Shown here one piece after another: positions 1 to 6,607 of a stretch of 64,000 nucleotides of DNA (the stretch's first letter is position 1; each line of letters starts with the position of its first letter). The notes under the pieces were generated by a model. It searched no databases. It was not told where the DNA came from and worked only from the letters and a program-made list of their open reading frames with translations. Both the position numbers and the translations under genes were made by a program. Source of the DNA: Cryobacterium levicorallinum (GTDB taxonomy: Bacteria > Actinomycetota > Actinomycetes > Actinomycetales > Microbacteriaceae); the NCBI RefSeq assembly GCF_004402405.1, contig NZ_SOFE01000023.1, positions 124,001 to 188,000 on the forward strand. Direction: 5' to 3'.

Positions 1-60
1 TCAACGACCGAGCGCGCCCGAGACTTTCTGCCGGACGATGTTCCCGGCCCACCAACGTAG
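1..60 (+). CDS. 3' end of an upstream gene (partial)
   Basis: Reading from the first base gives an open frame ending at a TAG at 58-60, with the C-terminal residues STTERARDFLPDDVPGPPT. It could be the tail of a chromosomal gene that begins outside the window, 12 bases upstream of the glycosyltransferase start. Twenty codons are too few to assign a family. Confidence 0.35.
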   Translation, partial: STTERARDFLPDDVPGPPT

Positions 61-72
61 GGACCACTCCAC

Positions 73-1353
73 TTGTCAGATGTGACCGACTTGCAGAGCA
101 GCCCGACTCCGGGCGTTGCGCCACAGCGTGGCCCGAATGCCTCGGCGAAAAAACCGCCGATTCGGGTGCTCATCGCTGCGGACACGTTTGCTCCCGACGT
201 GAACGGGGCTGCGCGTTTCGCCGAGCGGCTTGCCGCCGGCCTGGTGGAACGGGGCCACGAGGTGCAGATCATGGCGCCCGCTGCATCACGCAAGCACGGC
301 AGCCGGACCGAGATGCACGAGGGCCAGCCCATGGTGGTGCACCGCCTGCACAGCTGGCGCTGGTATCCGCACGACTGGCTGCGGTTTGCGCTGCCGTGGC
401 TGGTTCGCGGCCAGAGCCGTCGCATTCTCGATTCCTACCGCCCAGACGTCGTGCATTTTCAGTCGCACATCAACGTCGGGCGTGGCGTGTCGATCGAGGC
501 GGCGAAGCGGGACATTCGTTTGGTTGGTACGAACCATTTCATGCCCGAGAACATGGTGAAATTTTCCCTGGTTCCGTTGGGTTTTCAGGATCGCGTGATC
601 AAGGCAGCCTGGCGAGCGGCCCGGCGCACGTTCGGACGTGCCGCAGCGGTGACTACGCCCACCCGGCGGGCCGCCCAGTTCCTGGAAAAATACACCGGGC
701 TGACCGGTGTCCACGCCATTTCCTGCGGCATTGACGCTGATAACTACTCGCCGAATTTTGAACCACGCACGGAGAACCGCATTCTGTTTGTGGGGCGGGT
801 CACCGGCGAGAAGCAGATCGACGTGCTGCTCGAAGCGGTGGCGAAGTTGAATCCCGATCTCGATGTGCAGGTCGAAATCGTGGGCGGGGGAGACCAGAGA
901 CGCAACCTGGAGCACCTGGCTGACACCCTCGGCATCCGCTCACGGGTCACGTTTACCGGGTACGTGACGGATGCGGAGCTGCGCGCGGCGTACTCGCGGG
1001 CGACGGTTTTCGCGATGCCGTCGATCGCCGAGCTGCAGAGCATCGCCACCATGGAGGCCATGGCCTCCGGATTACCGATCGTCGCCGCTGACGCCATGGC
1101 GCTCCCGCACCTCGTGCATGACCAGGCGAACGGGTACCTGTTCAAGCCGAGCGATGCGCAAGATCTCGCCGACAAACTCACTCTCGTGCTAACGGCGACG
1201 CCAGAGCTCCTGGAGGCGCTCAAGCGCGAGTCGCTCAAGCTCATTGCCGCGCACGACATCAAGCGCACGTTGAGCACATTCGAATGCCTGTATCGTGGGG
1301 AGCCGGTGGGCGATTTGGTCACCAACGGGGCCTCGGCGCATCTGCCGGAGTAG
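73..1353 (+). CDS. GT4-family glycosyltransferase
   Basis: A 426-residue cytosolic or membrane-peripheral glycosyltransferase of the retaining GT-B fold, family GT4. The N-terminal domain shows the usual opening (RVLIAADTFAPDVNGAARFAERLAAGL, split here: RVLIAADTFAPDVNG near residue 31, then a helix ending LVERGHEVQI). The C-terminal Glycos_transf_1 domain has FVGRVTGEKQIDVLLEA (about residue 238), VEIVGGGDQR and the nucleotide-sugar binding ELQSIATMEAMASGLPIVAAD. Length is normal. In actinobacteria this subgroup includes mannosyl- and glucosyl-transferases acting on polyprenyl or diacylglycerol acceptors; the acceptor cannot be read from sequence. The start is a TTG with no strong ribosome-binding site, so the true start may lie nearer residue 28. 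It lies in chromosome just outside the ICE. Confidence 0.85.
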   Translation: MSDVTDLQSSPTPGVAPQRGPNASAKKPPIRVLIAADTFAPDVNGAARFAERLAAGLVERGHEVQIMAPAASRKHGSRTEMHEGQPMVVHRLHSWRWYPHDWLRFALPWLVRGQSRRILDSYRPDVVHFQSHINVGRGVSIEAAKRDIRLVGTNHFMPENMVKFSLVPLGFQDRVIKAAWRAARRTFGRAAAVTTPTRRAAQFLEKYTGLTGVHAISCGIDADNYSPNFEPRTENRILFVGRVTGEKQIDVLLEAVAKLNPDLDVQVEIVGGGDQRRNLEHLADTLGIRSRVTFTGYVTDAELRAAYSRATVFAMPSIAELQSIATMEAMASGLPIVAADAMALPHLVHDQANGYLFKPSDAQDLADKLTLVLTATPELLEALKRESLKLIAAHDIKRTLSTFECLYRGEPVGDLVTNGASAHLPE

Positions 1354-1391
1354 TCACGTAGTTCTGGCGGGACGTTTTGGTCGCGCTTTTT

Positions 1392-1465
1392 GGGGCGGTA
1401 GCTCAGCTGGTTAGAGCAGCGGACTCATAATCCGTCGGTCCCGGGTTCAAGTCCCGGCCGCCCTA
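1392..1465 (+). tRNA. tRNA with CAT anticodon (Met, or Ile2 if modified)
   Basis: A full cloverleaf can be folded: acceptor GGGGCGG (1392-1398) with CCGCCCT (1458-1464, one G-T end pair) and discriminator A1465; D arm GCTC/GAGC; anticodon stem GCGGA/TCCGT enclosing loop CTCATAA, so the anticodon is CAT; T arm CCGGG/CCCGG with loop TTCAAGT. CAT serves elongator Met or, after lysidine modification, Ile2; the sequence alone does not decide. No CCA is encoded. The 3' half (from 1432) is the ICE attachment site, so after integration the 3' end of this tRNA is supplied by the element and the gene stays intact. Confidence 0.93.
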
Positions 1466-1474
1466 CTGTAAATT
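1432..1474 (+). repeat. attL: 43-bp direct repeat in the tRNA 3' half
   Basis: This segment is identical to 58859-58901. It covers part of the anticodon stem 3' strand, the variable loop, T arm, acceptor strand and nine bases beyond the tRNA. Similarity to the right copy continues imperfectly for about 70 bp past the repeat into the excisionase gene, because a second related element begins there. Tyrosine integrases commonly use tRNA 3' ends of this sort as attB. Confidence 0.93.
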
Positions 1475-1492
1475 TGATCTGATCAGGGTTTC

Positions 1493-1870
1493 TTGTCTTC
1501 ACCGAAAGGGCAAGACTTGACGCACTATCCGTTTATTAACCGTTTATTCAAAAATTTCCGCCTTCTCCGGGTGTTCGTAGAGAAGGTGCACGACCCAGTT
1601 CGAGTCATCTGGAGTGACCTCGATTACCTATGGGTTATGGACAGCGAACGACACTTCGGGCTCGGCCTTGAGCCCGTTTTAACGACAAGCGAGCTCGCCG
1701 AATATCTTGGCGTGCAAGCACAGGCGATCTACGACCTGCGTGCCGGCGGCCGTGGCCCCTCCGGCATCAGAGTAGGCCGAGAGATCCGCTACCGCGTTTC
1801 CGACGTGGTGCGGTGGCTGGACGGCCTCCACGAGCCCGAACCATCCAGCGCCCACGGGGACAGACGCTGA
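1493..1870 (+). CDS. Excisionase-like helix-turn-helix protein
   Basis: A 125-residue protein with an excisionase-family winged helix (about residues 62-112: LTTSELAEYLGVQAQAIYDL, then IRVGREIRYRVSDVVRWLDG). Such proteins bend DNA at att sites and bias the integrase toward excision. It overlaps the integrase start by one base (TGATG), so the two are translationally coupled. The TTG at 1493 is supported because the second copy at 58920 keeps the N-terminal residues (PKGQDL.HYPFI, HDPVRVIW.DL), but an in-frame ATG at 1637 would still include the whole DNA-binding domain. It starts 18 bases after attL. Confidence 0.8.
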   Translation: MSSPKGQDLTHYPFINRLFKNFRLLRVFVEKVHDPVRVIWSDLDYLWVMDSERHFGLGLEPVLTTSELAEYLGVQAQAIYDLRAGGRGPSGIRVGREIRYRVSDVVRWLDGLHEPEPSSAHGDRR

Positions 1871-3057
1871 TGGCCGGACGACCCCGGCTCCCGATCAGCA
1901 CGTTTGGCGCCATTACGACTCAACAGGTCAGTCTCGGGATTTTTCGCTCCGTGACTCGCTTCCGCGACTGGGACGGTCAGACGCGCAAAGTGACAGCGAC
2001 CGGCTCGAGTCGTAATGACGCGCAGGCAGCCCTTAAGTCGGACCTAGCGGCCCGCCTACGAGCCGGCGGTAGCGGCGACTTGCTCACGGCGAGCTCACCA
2101 TTCCTGCTGCTCGCTGCGGCCTGGATGGAGGACGTGATGCTCGACGTTGACCGCTCTCAGGGCACGAAAGACACCTACCAGCGTGAACTGCGCGTGCTTG
2201 TTTTGCCCTTTTTCGAGAACTTCACGATTCGTGAAGTGACCGTTGGGCGGATCGAGCTCTTCCTGAGGCAGCAGCGCGCGCAGTCGTACCCGAGAGCGAA
2301 GCACTCCCGCACGCTGCTCGGCATGATCCTGGCCTTTGCGGTGCGGCGGGAGATCATTCCGCGCAATCTCATGAAGGAGACGTCGCGCATGAAGAAGCCC
2401 CCGCACACCCCGAAGGCGCTCACGACCGAGCAAATCGCTGCGATCCGCCTCGCGGCCCGAGAATGGCGCACGGAAGACGGCAGAATGGGGCCACGATCCG
2501 ACGGCCAGGTGCGGGACATCATCGAGGTGATGCTCGGCACCGCAACTCGCATCGGCGAGGCACTCGCGCTGCGGCAGTGCGACGTCGACATGGACGCCGA
2601 TCCGCCGCGGGTGAACATCAGCGGCACAATCGTCGTGCACAACGGCGCCGGCGTGCACCGTCAAGAGCACCCGAAGACACATGAGTCGAACCGGGTAATC
2701 GGCGTGCCGCAGTTCGCGGCCGACGTGATTCGCCAGCGCTTGGCGCTGCTGGATCCGGAGGACACGGAGCATCTGCTGTTCTACTCCCGGGTGGATACTC
2801 CACTGGCGCCGTACAACGTCAGGCGCACATTCCGGGGGATACTGCGGAATGCCGGCCTTGAGGGCATGGAAATCACTCCGCACTCCTTTCGCCGCACAGG
2901 CGCGACGCTGCTCGCCAACGAACTCGGCATGCAGGCTGCTGCGGACATGCTCGGCCACACCTCCACCTCGACGACGAAGGCCCACTACGCCGAGCCCGAC
3001 CGGAGGGTGAAGCCAGAGCCGGCGGAGGTGCTGCAGCGGCTGGCTCCACCCCAGTGA
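1870..3057 (+). CDS. int: Tyrosine recombinase (ICE integrase)
   Basis: A 395-residue phage-type integrase catalysing att-site recombination. It has an N-terminal arm-binding region, a SAM-like core-binding domain (about 80-165) and a catalytic domain with the expected residues: Arg227 in GTATRIGE, His338-x-x-Arg341 in PHSFRRTG, Gly362-His363 in MLGHTS and nucleophile Tyr373 in HYAEPD. The start at 1870 overlaps the excisionase stop, and the MAGRPRLP opening is conserved in the right-hand copy at 59300 and in a scar at 47935. No inactivating change is visible, unlike the right-hand copy. Confidence 0.93.
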   Translation: MAGRPRLPISTFGAITTQQVSLGIFRSVTRFRDWDGQTRKVTATGSSRNDAQAALKSDLAARLRAGGSGDLLTASSPFLLLAAAWMEDVMLDVDRSQGTKDTYQRELRVLVLPFFENFTIREVTVGRIELFLRQQRAQSYPRAKHSRTLLGMILAFAVRREIIPRNLMKETSRMKKPPHTPKALTTEQIAAIRLAAREWRTEDGRMGPRSDGQVRDIIEVMLGTATRIGEALALRQCDVDMDADPPRVNISGTIVVHNGAGVHRQEHPKTHESNRVIGVPQFAADVIRQRLALLDPEDTEHLLFYSRVDTPLAPYNVRRTFRGILRNAGLEGMEITPHSFRRTGATLLANELGMQAAADMLGHTSTSTTKAHYAEPDRRVKPEPAEVLQRLAPPQ

Positions 3058-3289
3058 GGTGGCGATACTGTGGGCCTTCGTCCAAGCGGAACGGGAACCC
3101 GACGAAGGCTGAGGCGATCAGCGGCCGCCGGGTGAGCTAATCGCGACGTCGGTTCGGGTGCTCGACATCTACGCGGCGGCCGTCCGGAGCGGCGAATACA
3201 AAATGGAGTTTCGAGCAGTCGAATCACAGGTGGTGTTCGTCGACAGCGGATTTAGTCGCCAGGCAGTGCGACCGCGACACGCCGTGCGA

Positions 3290-3480
3290 GAATCCACAGG
3301 GCACTAAGTCGCGTCACGCGGAGACTGTGGATAACTCGAACACTTCTCCTGTATTTCCGCGAGAGCATACAGGCATTGCCTGTGGATAACCATGTGAGCA
3401 GTCGGTGGATAACTACATAAGTGTAATTACTACATGTAGTGGTCCTCAGTTTGTGTCATCACTAGATGTAGAATTAAACC
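3290..3480. other. Candidate replication origin: DnaA boxes beside an AT-rich stretch
   Basis: Two perfect DnaA boxes (TGTGGATAA) lie at 3326-3334 and 3381-3389, a one-mismatch box at 3404-3412 and a weak one in reverse at 3290-3298. Immediately right, 3410-3480 is clearly AT-rich for this genome and holds ctacat/atgtag repeats at 3413, 3430-3439 (palindrome CTACATGTAG) and 3462-3471. Box cluster plus AT-rich segment is the architecture of a DnaA-dependent origin or iteron region. The element also encodes SSB, primase-polymerase and ParB. No initiator gene is adjacent, so function is inferred. Confidence 0.55.
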
Positions 3481-3491
3481 GCTGAGCATGA

Positions 3492-3532
3492 CAACCCCGA
3501 GGTTCCTCGGGTGAGCCGAGGTCTCGGGGTTG
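3492..3532 (+). other. Long double stem-loop
   Basis: Outer arms CAACCCCGAG (3492-3501) and CTCGGGGTTG (3523-3532) enclose an inner stem CCTCGG (3505-3510) and CCGAGG (3516-3521). No T tract follows, so it is a poor intrinsic terminator on the + strand. Its position between the DnaA-box cluster and the small gene at 3646 fits a structured leader, a single-strand initiation site or a boundary hairpin. No sequence feature decides between these. Confidence 0.5.
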
Positions 3533-3645
3533 TGGGCGCCAAACTTTGCGGGAGTGGTGCTTCGATTCTAGACCGTTCAGGTGGGGCAGGGTCAAAAGGA
3601 CCCTCCCCATCGGCTCTTGATGGTCAGTATTGAAAGGAGGGCTCT

Positions 3646-3762
3646 ATGGCCCTACACACCGTTACCTGCCCGAAATGCCGCCGGAAGCTTGGTCCCTTTG
3701 GTGCATATCGCCCTGGGCTCATTCGCTGTGCGCACTGCGGGACGGCGTTCAACCTTCGCTAG
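3646..3762 (+). CDS. 38-residue zinc-ribbon microprotein
   Basis: A strong ribosome-binding site (AAAGGAGG, 3632-3639) precedes ATG at 3646. The product has two CxxC pairs, CPKC near residue 8 and CAHC near residue 28, 16 residues apart, which is the spacing of a zinc ribbon (Com/DksA-like or DNA/RNA-binding knuckle). A strong hairpin follows the stop by nine bases, giving a complete RBS-ORF-terminator unit. Phage Com-like proteins of this size act as translational regulators, but a function here cannot be assigned. It stands between the candidate origin and the leftward SSB/DUF4913 genes. Confidence 0.7.
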   Translation: MALHTVTCPKCRRKLGPFGAYRPGLIRCAHCGTAFNLR

Positions 3763-3771
3763 ATAACCGCG

Positions 3772-3805
3772 AGGCGGCGGACTCTCCTACGGGAGCCCGC
3801 CGCCT
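3772..3805 (+). terminator. Hairpin terminator after the zinc-ribbon gene
   Basis: Arms AGGCGGCGG (3772-3780) and CCGCCGCCT (3797-3805) enclose a second stem CTCC/GGAG closed by a TACG tetraloop. The stem is very stable; the T tract is lacking, as is common for actinobacterial terminators. It begins nine bases after the stop of the small gene. Confidence 0.65.
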
Positions 3806-4114
3806 GATTCCGAATCTCAAGGATTTCTGACGGAAGAAACCGTATTGCCGGGCGATCAGTCCCCGCGTGACGCGCCCAGCGAGTGCAGTATGACTCGAGC
3901 GGGTGCGGCAGGTACGCTCACGGTCGCCGAGCTGTACTTGCGATTCAAGGAACATTCATCGTAGTGGCCAGGTGCGCGCGCCAAGTACGGATGGTGCGAT
4001 CACGCTAGCAGTCGACTTTACTGCCGCGCTCGGTTAGGACGCATCGCGTCGGCGGACCGCTTCGAGGTAGCTCCGCAGGTCCGCCGCCCAGTGGTCGGTG
4101 CCTCTGAGCTGGCG
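3806..4114. other. Intergenic stretch without a supported gene
   Basis: No open frame here has both a credible ribosome-binding site and family-like composition. A 24-codon reading from 3891 (ending HSS before the stop at 3963) resembles an integrase N-terminal fragment (TVAELYLRFKEH) but is too short to call. The stretch separates the rightward small gene from the leftward DUF4913 gene. Confidence 0.4.
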
Positions 4115-4753
4115 CTAGCGGACGGTCTGCTTGTCGCGGGCGAGTTCATCTACTGAGCCTAACAAGGTGGTCTGCGGTAGGTCGTGGGATGATGAATGAG
4201 ACTCGCCGCGAGCATAGAAGTCGGCCTCGGCCTCCCGGCGCTTGGCGACGTCGTCGATGACGAACCGGGCAAAGTCCTTGTCGCGGTCGCCGATCGGGAT
4301 GTCCTCGACCGCGTCCGTGGGCAGTTCTCCTGGCCAGGAGGTCTGTCGAGTGGGGCGGTCGCGGTCAAGGTGCGTGCCGGATGTTGCCGCCCAGTCGTGG
4401 AGGCGTTGGCGGGCGTCGGCGAAGTCGCGGTGCCAGCCGAAGGGGGCTGAGCCGTGCTGGTCGGGGTCGTAGGCGCAGAGCCAGTGAAGGTGGAGGGCGG
4501 AGAGTTCCCAGACGAGTTCAGGGTGCCGGTGCCAGAACGGTGGTACGACGGACGCTGGGAGCCCATACGTCCGTCGTAGCCAGTTCACCCACCGGTTGAG
4601 TTCGATCCATTCGGTTTCGGCTTCGTCCGCGGTGAGGAGGTTCCAATTGATCGGATGCGGCGGCTCTGCGACGAGTGGCCCGTCGAGGTCGTCTGACTCC
4701 TCGCCGAGCGGGGCATCACCGCCGGGCGGCCACTCAATCGGGAGTTCTACCAT
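4115..4753 (-). CDS. DUF4913 domain protein
   Basis: A 212-residue soluble protein. Residues about 53-120 match the DUF4913 pattern found on actinobacterial conjugative plasmids and ICEs: WVNWLRRTYGLP, VPPFWHRHPELVWELSALHLHW, then CAYDPDQHGSAPFGWHRDF. The family has no established biochemical role. It lies eight bases downstream of the SSB gene on the same strand and is probably co-transcribed, which suggests a link to DNA processing or replication. The acidic N-terminal 40 residues look disordered. Confidence 0.75.
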   Translation of the reverse strand: MVELPIEWPPGGDAPLGEESDDLDGPLVAEPPHPINWNLLTADEAETEWIELNRWVNWLRRTYGLPASVVPPFWHRHPELVWELSALHLHWLCAYDPDQHGSAPFGWHRDFADARQRLHDWAATSGTHLDRDRPTRQTSWPGELPTDAVEDIPIGDRDKDFARFVIDDVAKRREAEADFYARGESHSSSHDLPQTTLLGSVDELARDKQTVR

Positions 4754-4761
4754 CGCCGCGC

Positions 4762-5223
4762 TCAGATCCCGAGTACTGAGGAGCCGGTGCGAACGGGCGT
4801 TGCCTCTGCAGAAATGACCTGCTGGACGGCCGACGCGTCCCGCTCGGGACCGGTGGCTGAGCGGCGTGTTTTTCGGTCGACGTCGTAGTTGGTGCGGGCG
4901 AGGTCGTGACCGATTTTCTTCGCGATGAACTCCTCACGCTGGATGATCTCGCCGTCGCGCTCGATCTCAAAGTTGCGAACGTAGCCTTCGGCGATGAAGC
5001 TGTCGCCCTTGGCGAACCGTGTGAGCGCCCGGTCGGCGGTGGCGCGGTAGGCGACGAGGTCGTGGAAGGTCGGCTCGAGCACGGTAAAACTGCCATTGTC
5101 CTCGCGACGAAAGTGCGGCTGGCCGATGCGGACGCTGAAACGGGTTTCACCGTTCTCGGTGACCGATTGCTGCGCCTCCGAGGCGATGAAACCTGACAAC
5201 GATTGCTGTGTGTGAAGTGTCAT
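4762..5223 (-). CDS. ssb: Single-stranded DNA-binding protein
   Basis: A 153-residue OB-fold protein. The start at 5223 is chosen because AGGAGG lies about ten bases upstream; the longer frame lacks one. The core reads FSVRIGQPHF, then FHDLVAYRATADRALTRFAKGD and FIAEGYVRNFEIERDGE, matching SSB beta strands with a lysine/aromatic-rich binding surface. Unlike chromosomal SSBs there is no acidic DDIPF-like tail; the protein ends VRTGSSVLGI, as in many plasmid-borne SSBs. It would coat the transferred strand or the replicating element. Confidence 0.8.
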   Translation of the reverse strand: MTLHTQQSLSGFIASEAQQSVTENGETRFSVRIGQPHFRREDNGSFTVLEPTFHDLVAYRATADRALTRFAKGDSFIAEGYVRNFEIERDGEIIQREEFIAKKIGHDLARTNYDVDRKTRRSATGPERDASAVQQVISAEATPVRTGSSVLGI

Positions 5224-5431
5224 AGGACTGATCCTCCTGTGATTTGGGCGGAAGGTCTTGATCCGCACTCAATAGGAGGTGCGCCGCGCGCTCCCACGGC
5301 GGGAAGGTTCCAACGCAGCGTCCACACATTTCTGACCTCGCTGGTATTCGGTGTGCTGCGCGTCACCATCGGGTTCAGGATCTGCCCGGGCATCCTCGTG
5401 CTGCAGTTGTCGACCTAGATGCTCGCTCGAG

Positions 5432-5455
5432 CGCTCGCTCATATGTCAGCGAGCG
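5432..5455 (-). terminator. Hairpin downstream of the HEPN-like gene
   Basis: Arms CGCTCGCT (5432-5439) and AGCGAGCG (5448-5455) form a perfect 8-bp stem with an 8-base loop. It begins ten bases past the stop of the leftward gene at 5465-6430, so it probably ends that transcript before the ssb gene. No T tract is seen. Confidence 0.5.
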
Positions 5456-5464
5456 TCAAGGAAA

Positions 5465-6430
5465 CTAGTTTCTGACGGAGGCGAGCACGTAATCAAAGAT
5501 GGATCTGGTCATTCCGATAGTGCTCATGTGGCCGAAGGGATCGCCGGGATCATGCGCATGAAAATGCGGAGCGCCAAACCCCGACGCGTGAACCTCATGT
5601 ACATAGGAGTAGATGAGCTGTGACGCAGCAGGGGCCTCGGGGTATAGCAGCGGTTCAAGATCACGCCGCATCGCTGCGAGGTCGTCCAAAGCCACATTCG
5701 CGAGCTGCATAAGCTCCGGGTCTTCTGCCATGGCCCGCACCTCACCCCGAACGGCAGTCTTCGCGTCTGAAGCCGCAAATCGATCACGGCTGAGATTGAT
5801 CGAGACTGCGGCGGAGGTGGTTCCGTCCGCAGCCATTGTGCTCTTCGATCCAAGGGTAGTTAGCCCTTTAGACCCGTGGACCAAAGCGTTTCTCAACGAA
5901 TAGATGATGCGGTAGGCCTGCGACCCGTCGTAGGTCCTATTGAAAATCGCTTTCGCCGATGCTTCCGCGGTCGGATCTTTGCGTTTTTGGATCGTGGTCA
6001 GCACGAACTCTTCGTGCATTCGCACGGCTGAACTCACTGAGACGATTCGATACTCAAGTTCGGGTCCCCAGATCTCAACTTTTCGTGATTCGTCCAGATC
6101 CCCAAGGCGCTGACTGAGATCGATGAATGTTCTCGCCATATCGCGGCGAGCCAATTCTGAGAACGAGGTGGGGCCAGTCAGGACGTCGAGTACAGTCTTG
6201 ATCGCGTGGCGCACGGCGTCGTACTCGTCATCTGACAGCATGCGAATCGGGTGGAACTCAATTTCGCCCGGTCCTTCGCCTTCGTATCCGTAGAGCCACT
6301 TTTCCTGCACAGAAGTCAGTGTCCCGCGTTGGCCAGCCTCAGTGCAACCAATCCTCTCCGCGATAGGCGCAAGGCACCCGAAGTCGACGATGAGTCCACC
6401 GAACCTCGACACCCTCCAATAAATCGACAC
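5465..6430 (-). CDS. Uncharacterised protein with a HEPN-like RNxxxH motif
   Basis: A 321-residue soluble protein I do not recognise as a named family. Around residue 178 it reads SLRNALVHG, giving Arg180-Asn181-x3-His185, the Rx4-6H signature of HEPN ribonucleases. The surrounding segment (YRIIYSLRNALVHGSK) is helical, as expected. The C-terminal part is His-rich (PHFHAHDP). The GTG start at 6430 has only a weak upstream purine run. The gene is bounded by a hairpin downstream and stands apart from the transfer operon, so it looks like independent cargo. HEPN toxins and abortive-infection proteins are the closest analogy; catalytic activity is inferred from one motif. Confidence 0.55.
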   Translation of the reverse strand: MSIYWRVSRFGGLIVDFGCLAPIAERIGCTEAGQRGTLTSVQEKWLYGYEGEGPGEIEFHPIRMLSDDEYDAVRHAIKTVLDVLTGPTSFSELARRDMARTFIDLSQRLGDLDESRKVEIWGPELEYRIVSVSSAVRMHEEFVLTTIQKRKDPTAEASAKAIFNRTYDGSQAYRIIYSLRNALVHGSKGLTTLGSKSTMAADGTTSAAVSINLSRDRFAASDAKTAVRGEVRAMAEDPELMQLANVALDDLAAMRRDLEPLLYPEAPAASQLIYSYVHEVHASGFGAPHFHAHDPGDPFGHMSTIGMTRSIFDYVLASVRN

Positions 6431-6607
6431 CCCCGCTCACGCCGGGGGTATAACCGCGGGAGTGACCGGCCCAATCGTCGTAAGTACTGGATCCACTTCG
6501 GTCAAATACCCGGCACGCCGAGCAGGCAACCAGGAGTGGAACTTCCTAGCCGTGACACCTTGTGGATGGTGGTCGGTCGCGACCTGTGAGCTCGTAGGGT
6601 AACGGAG

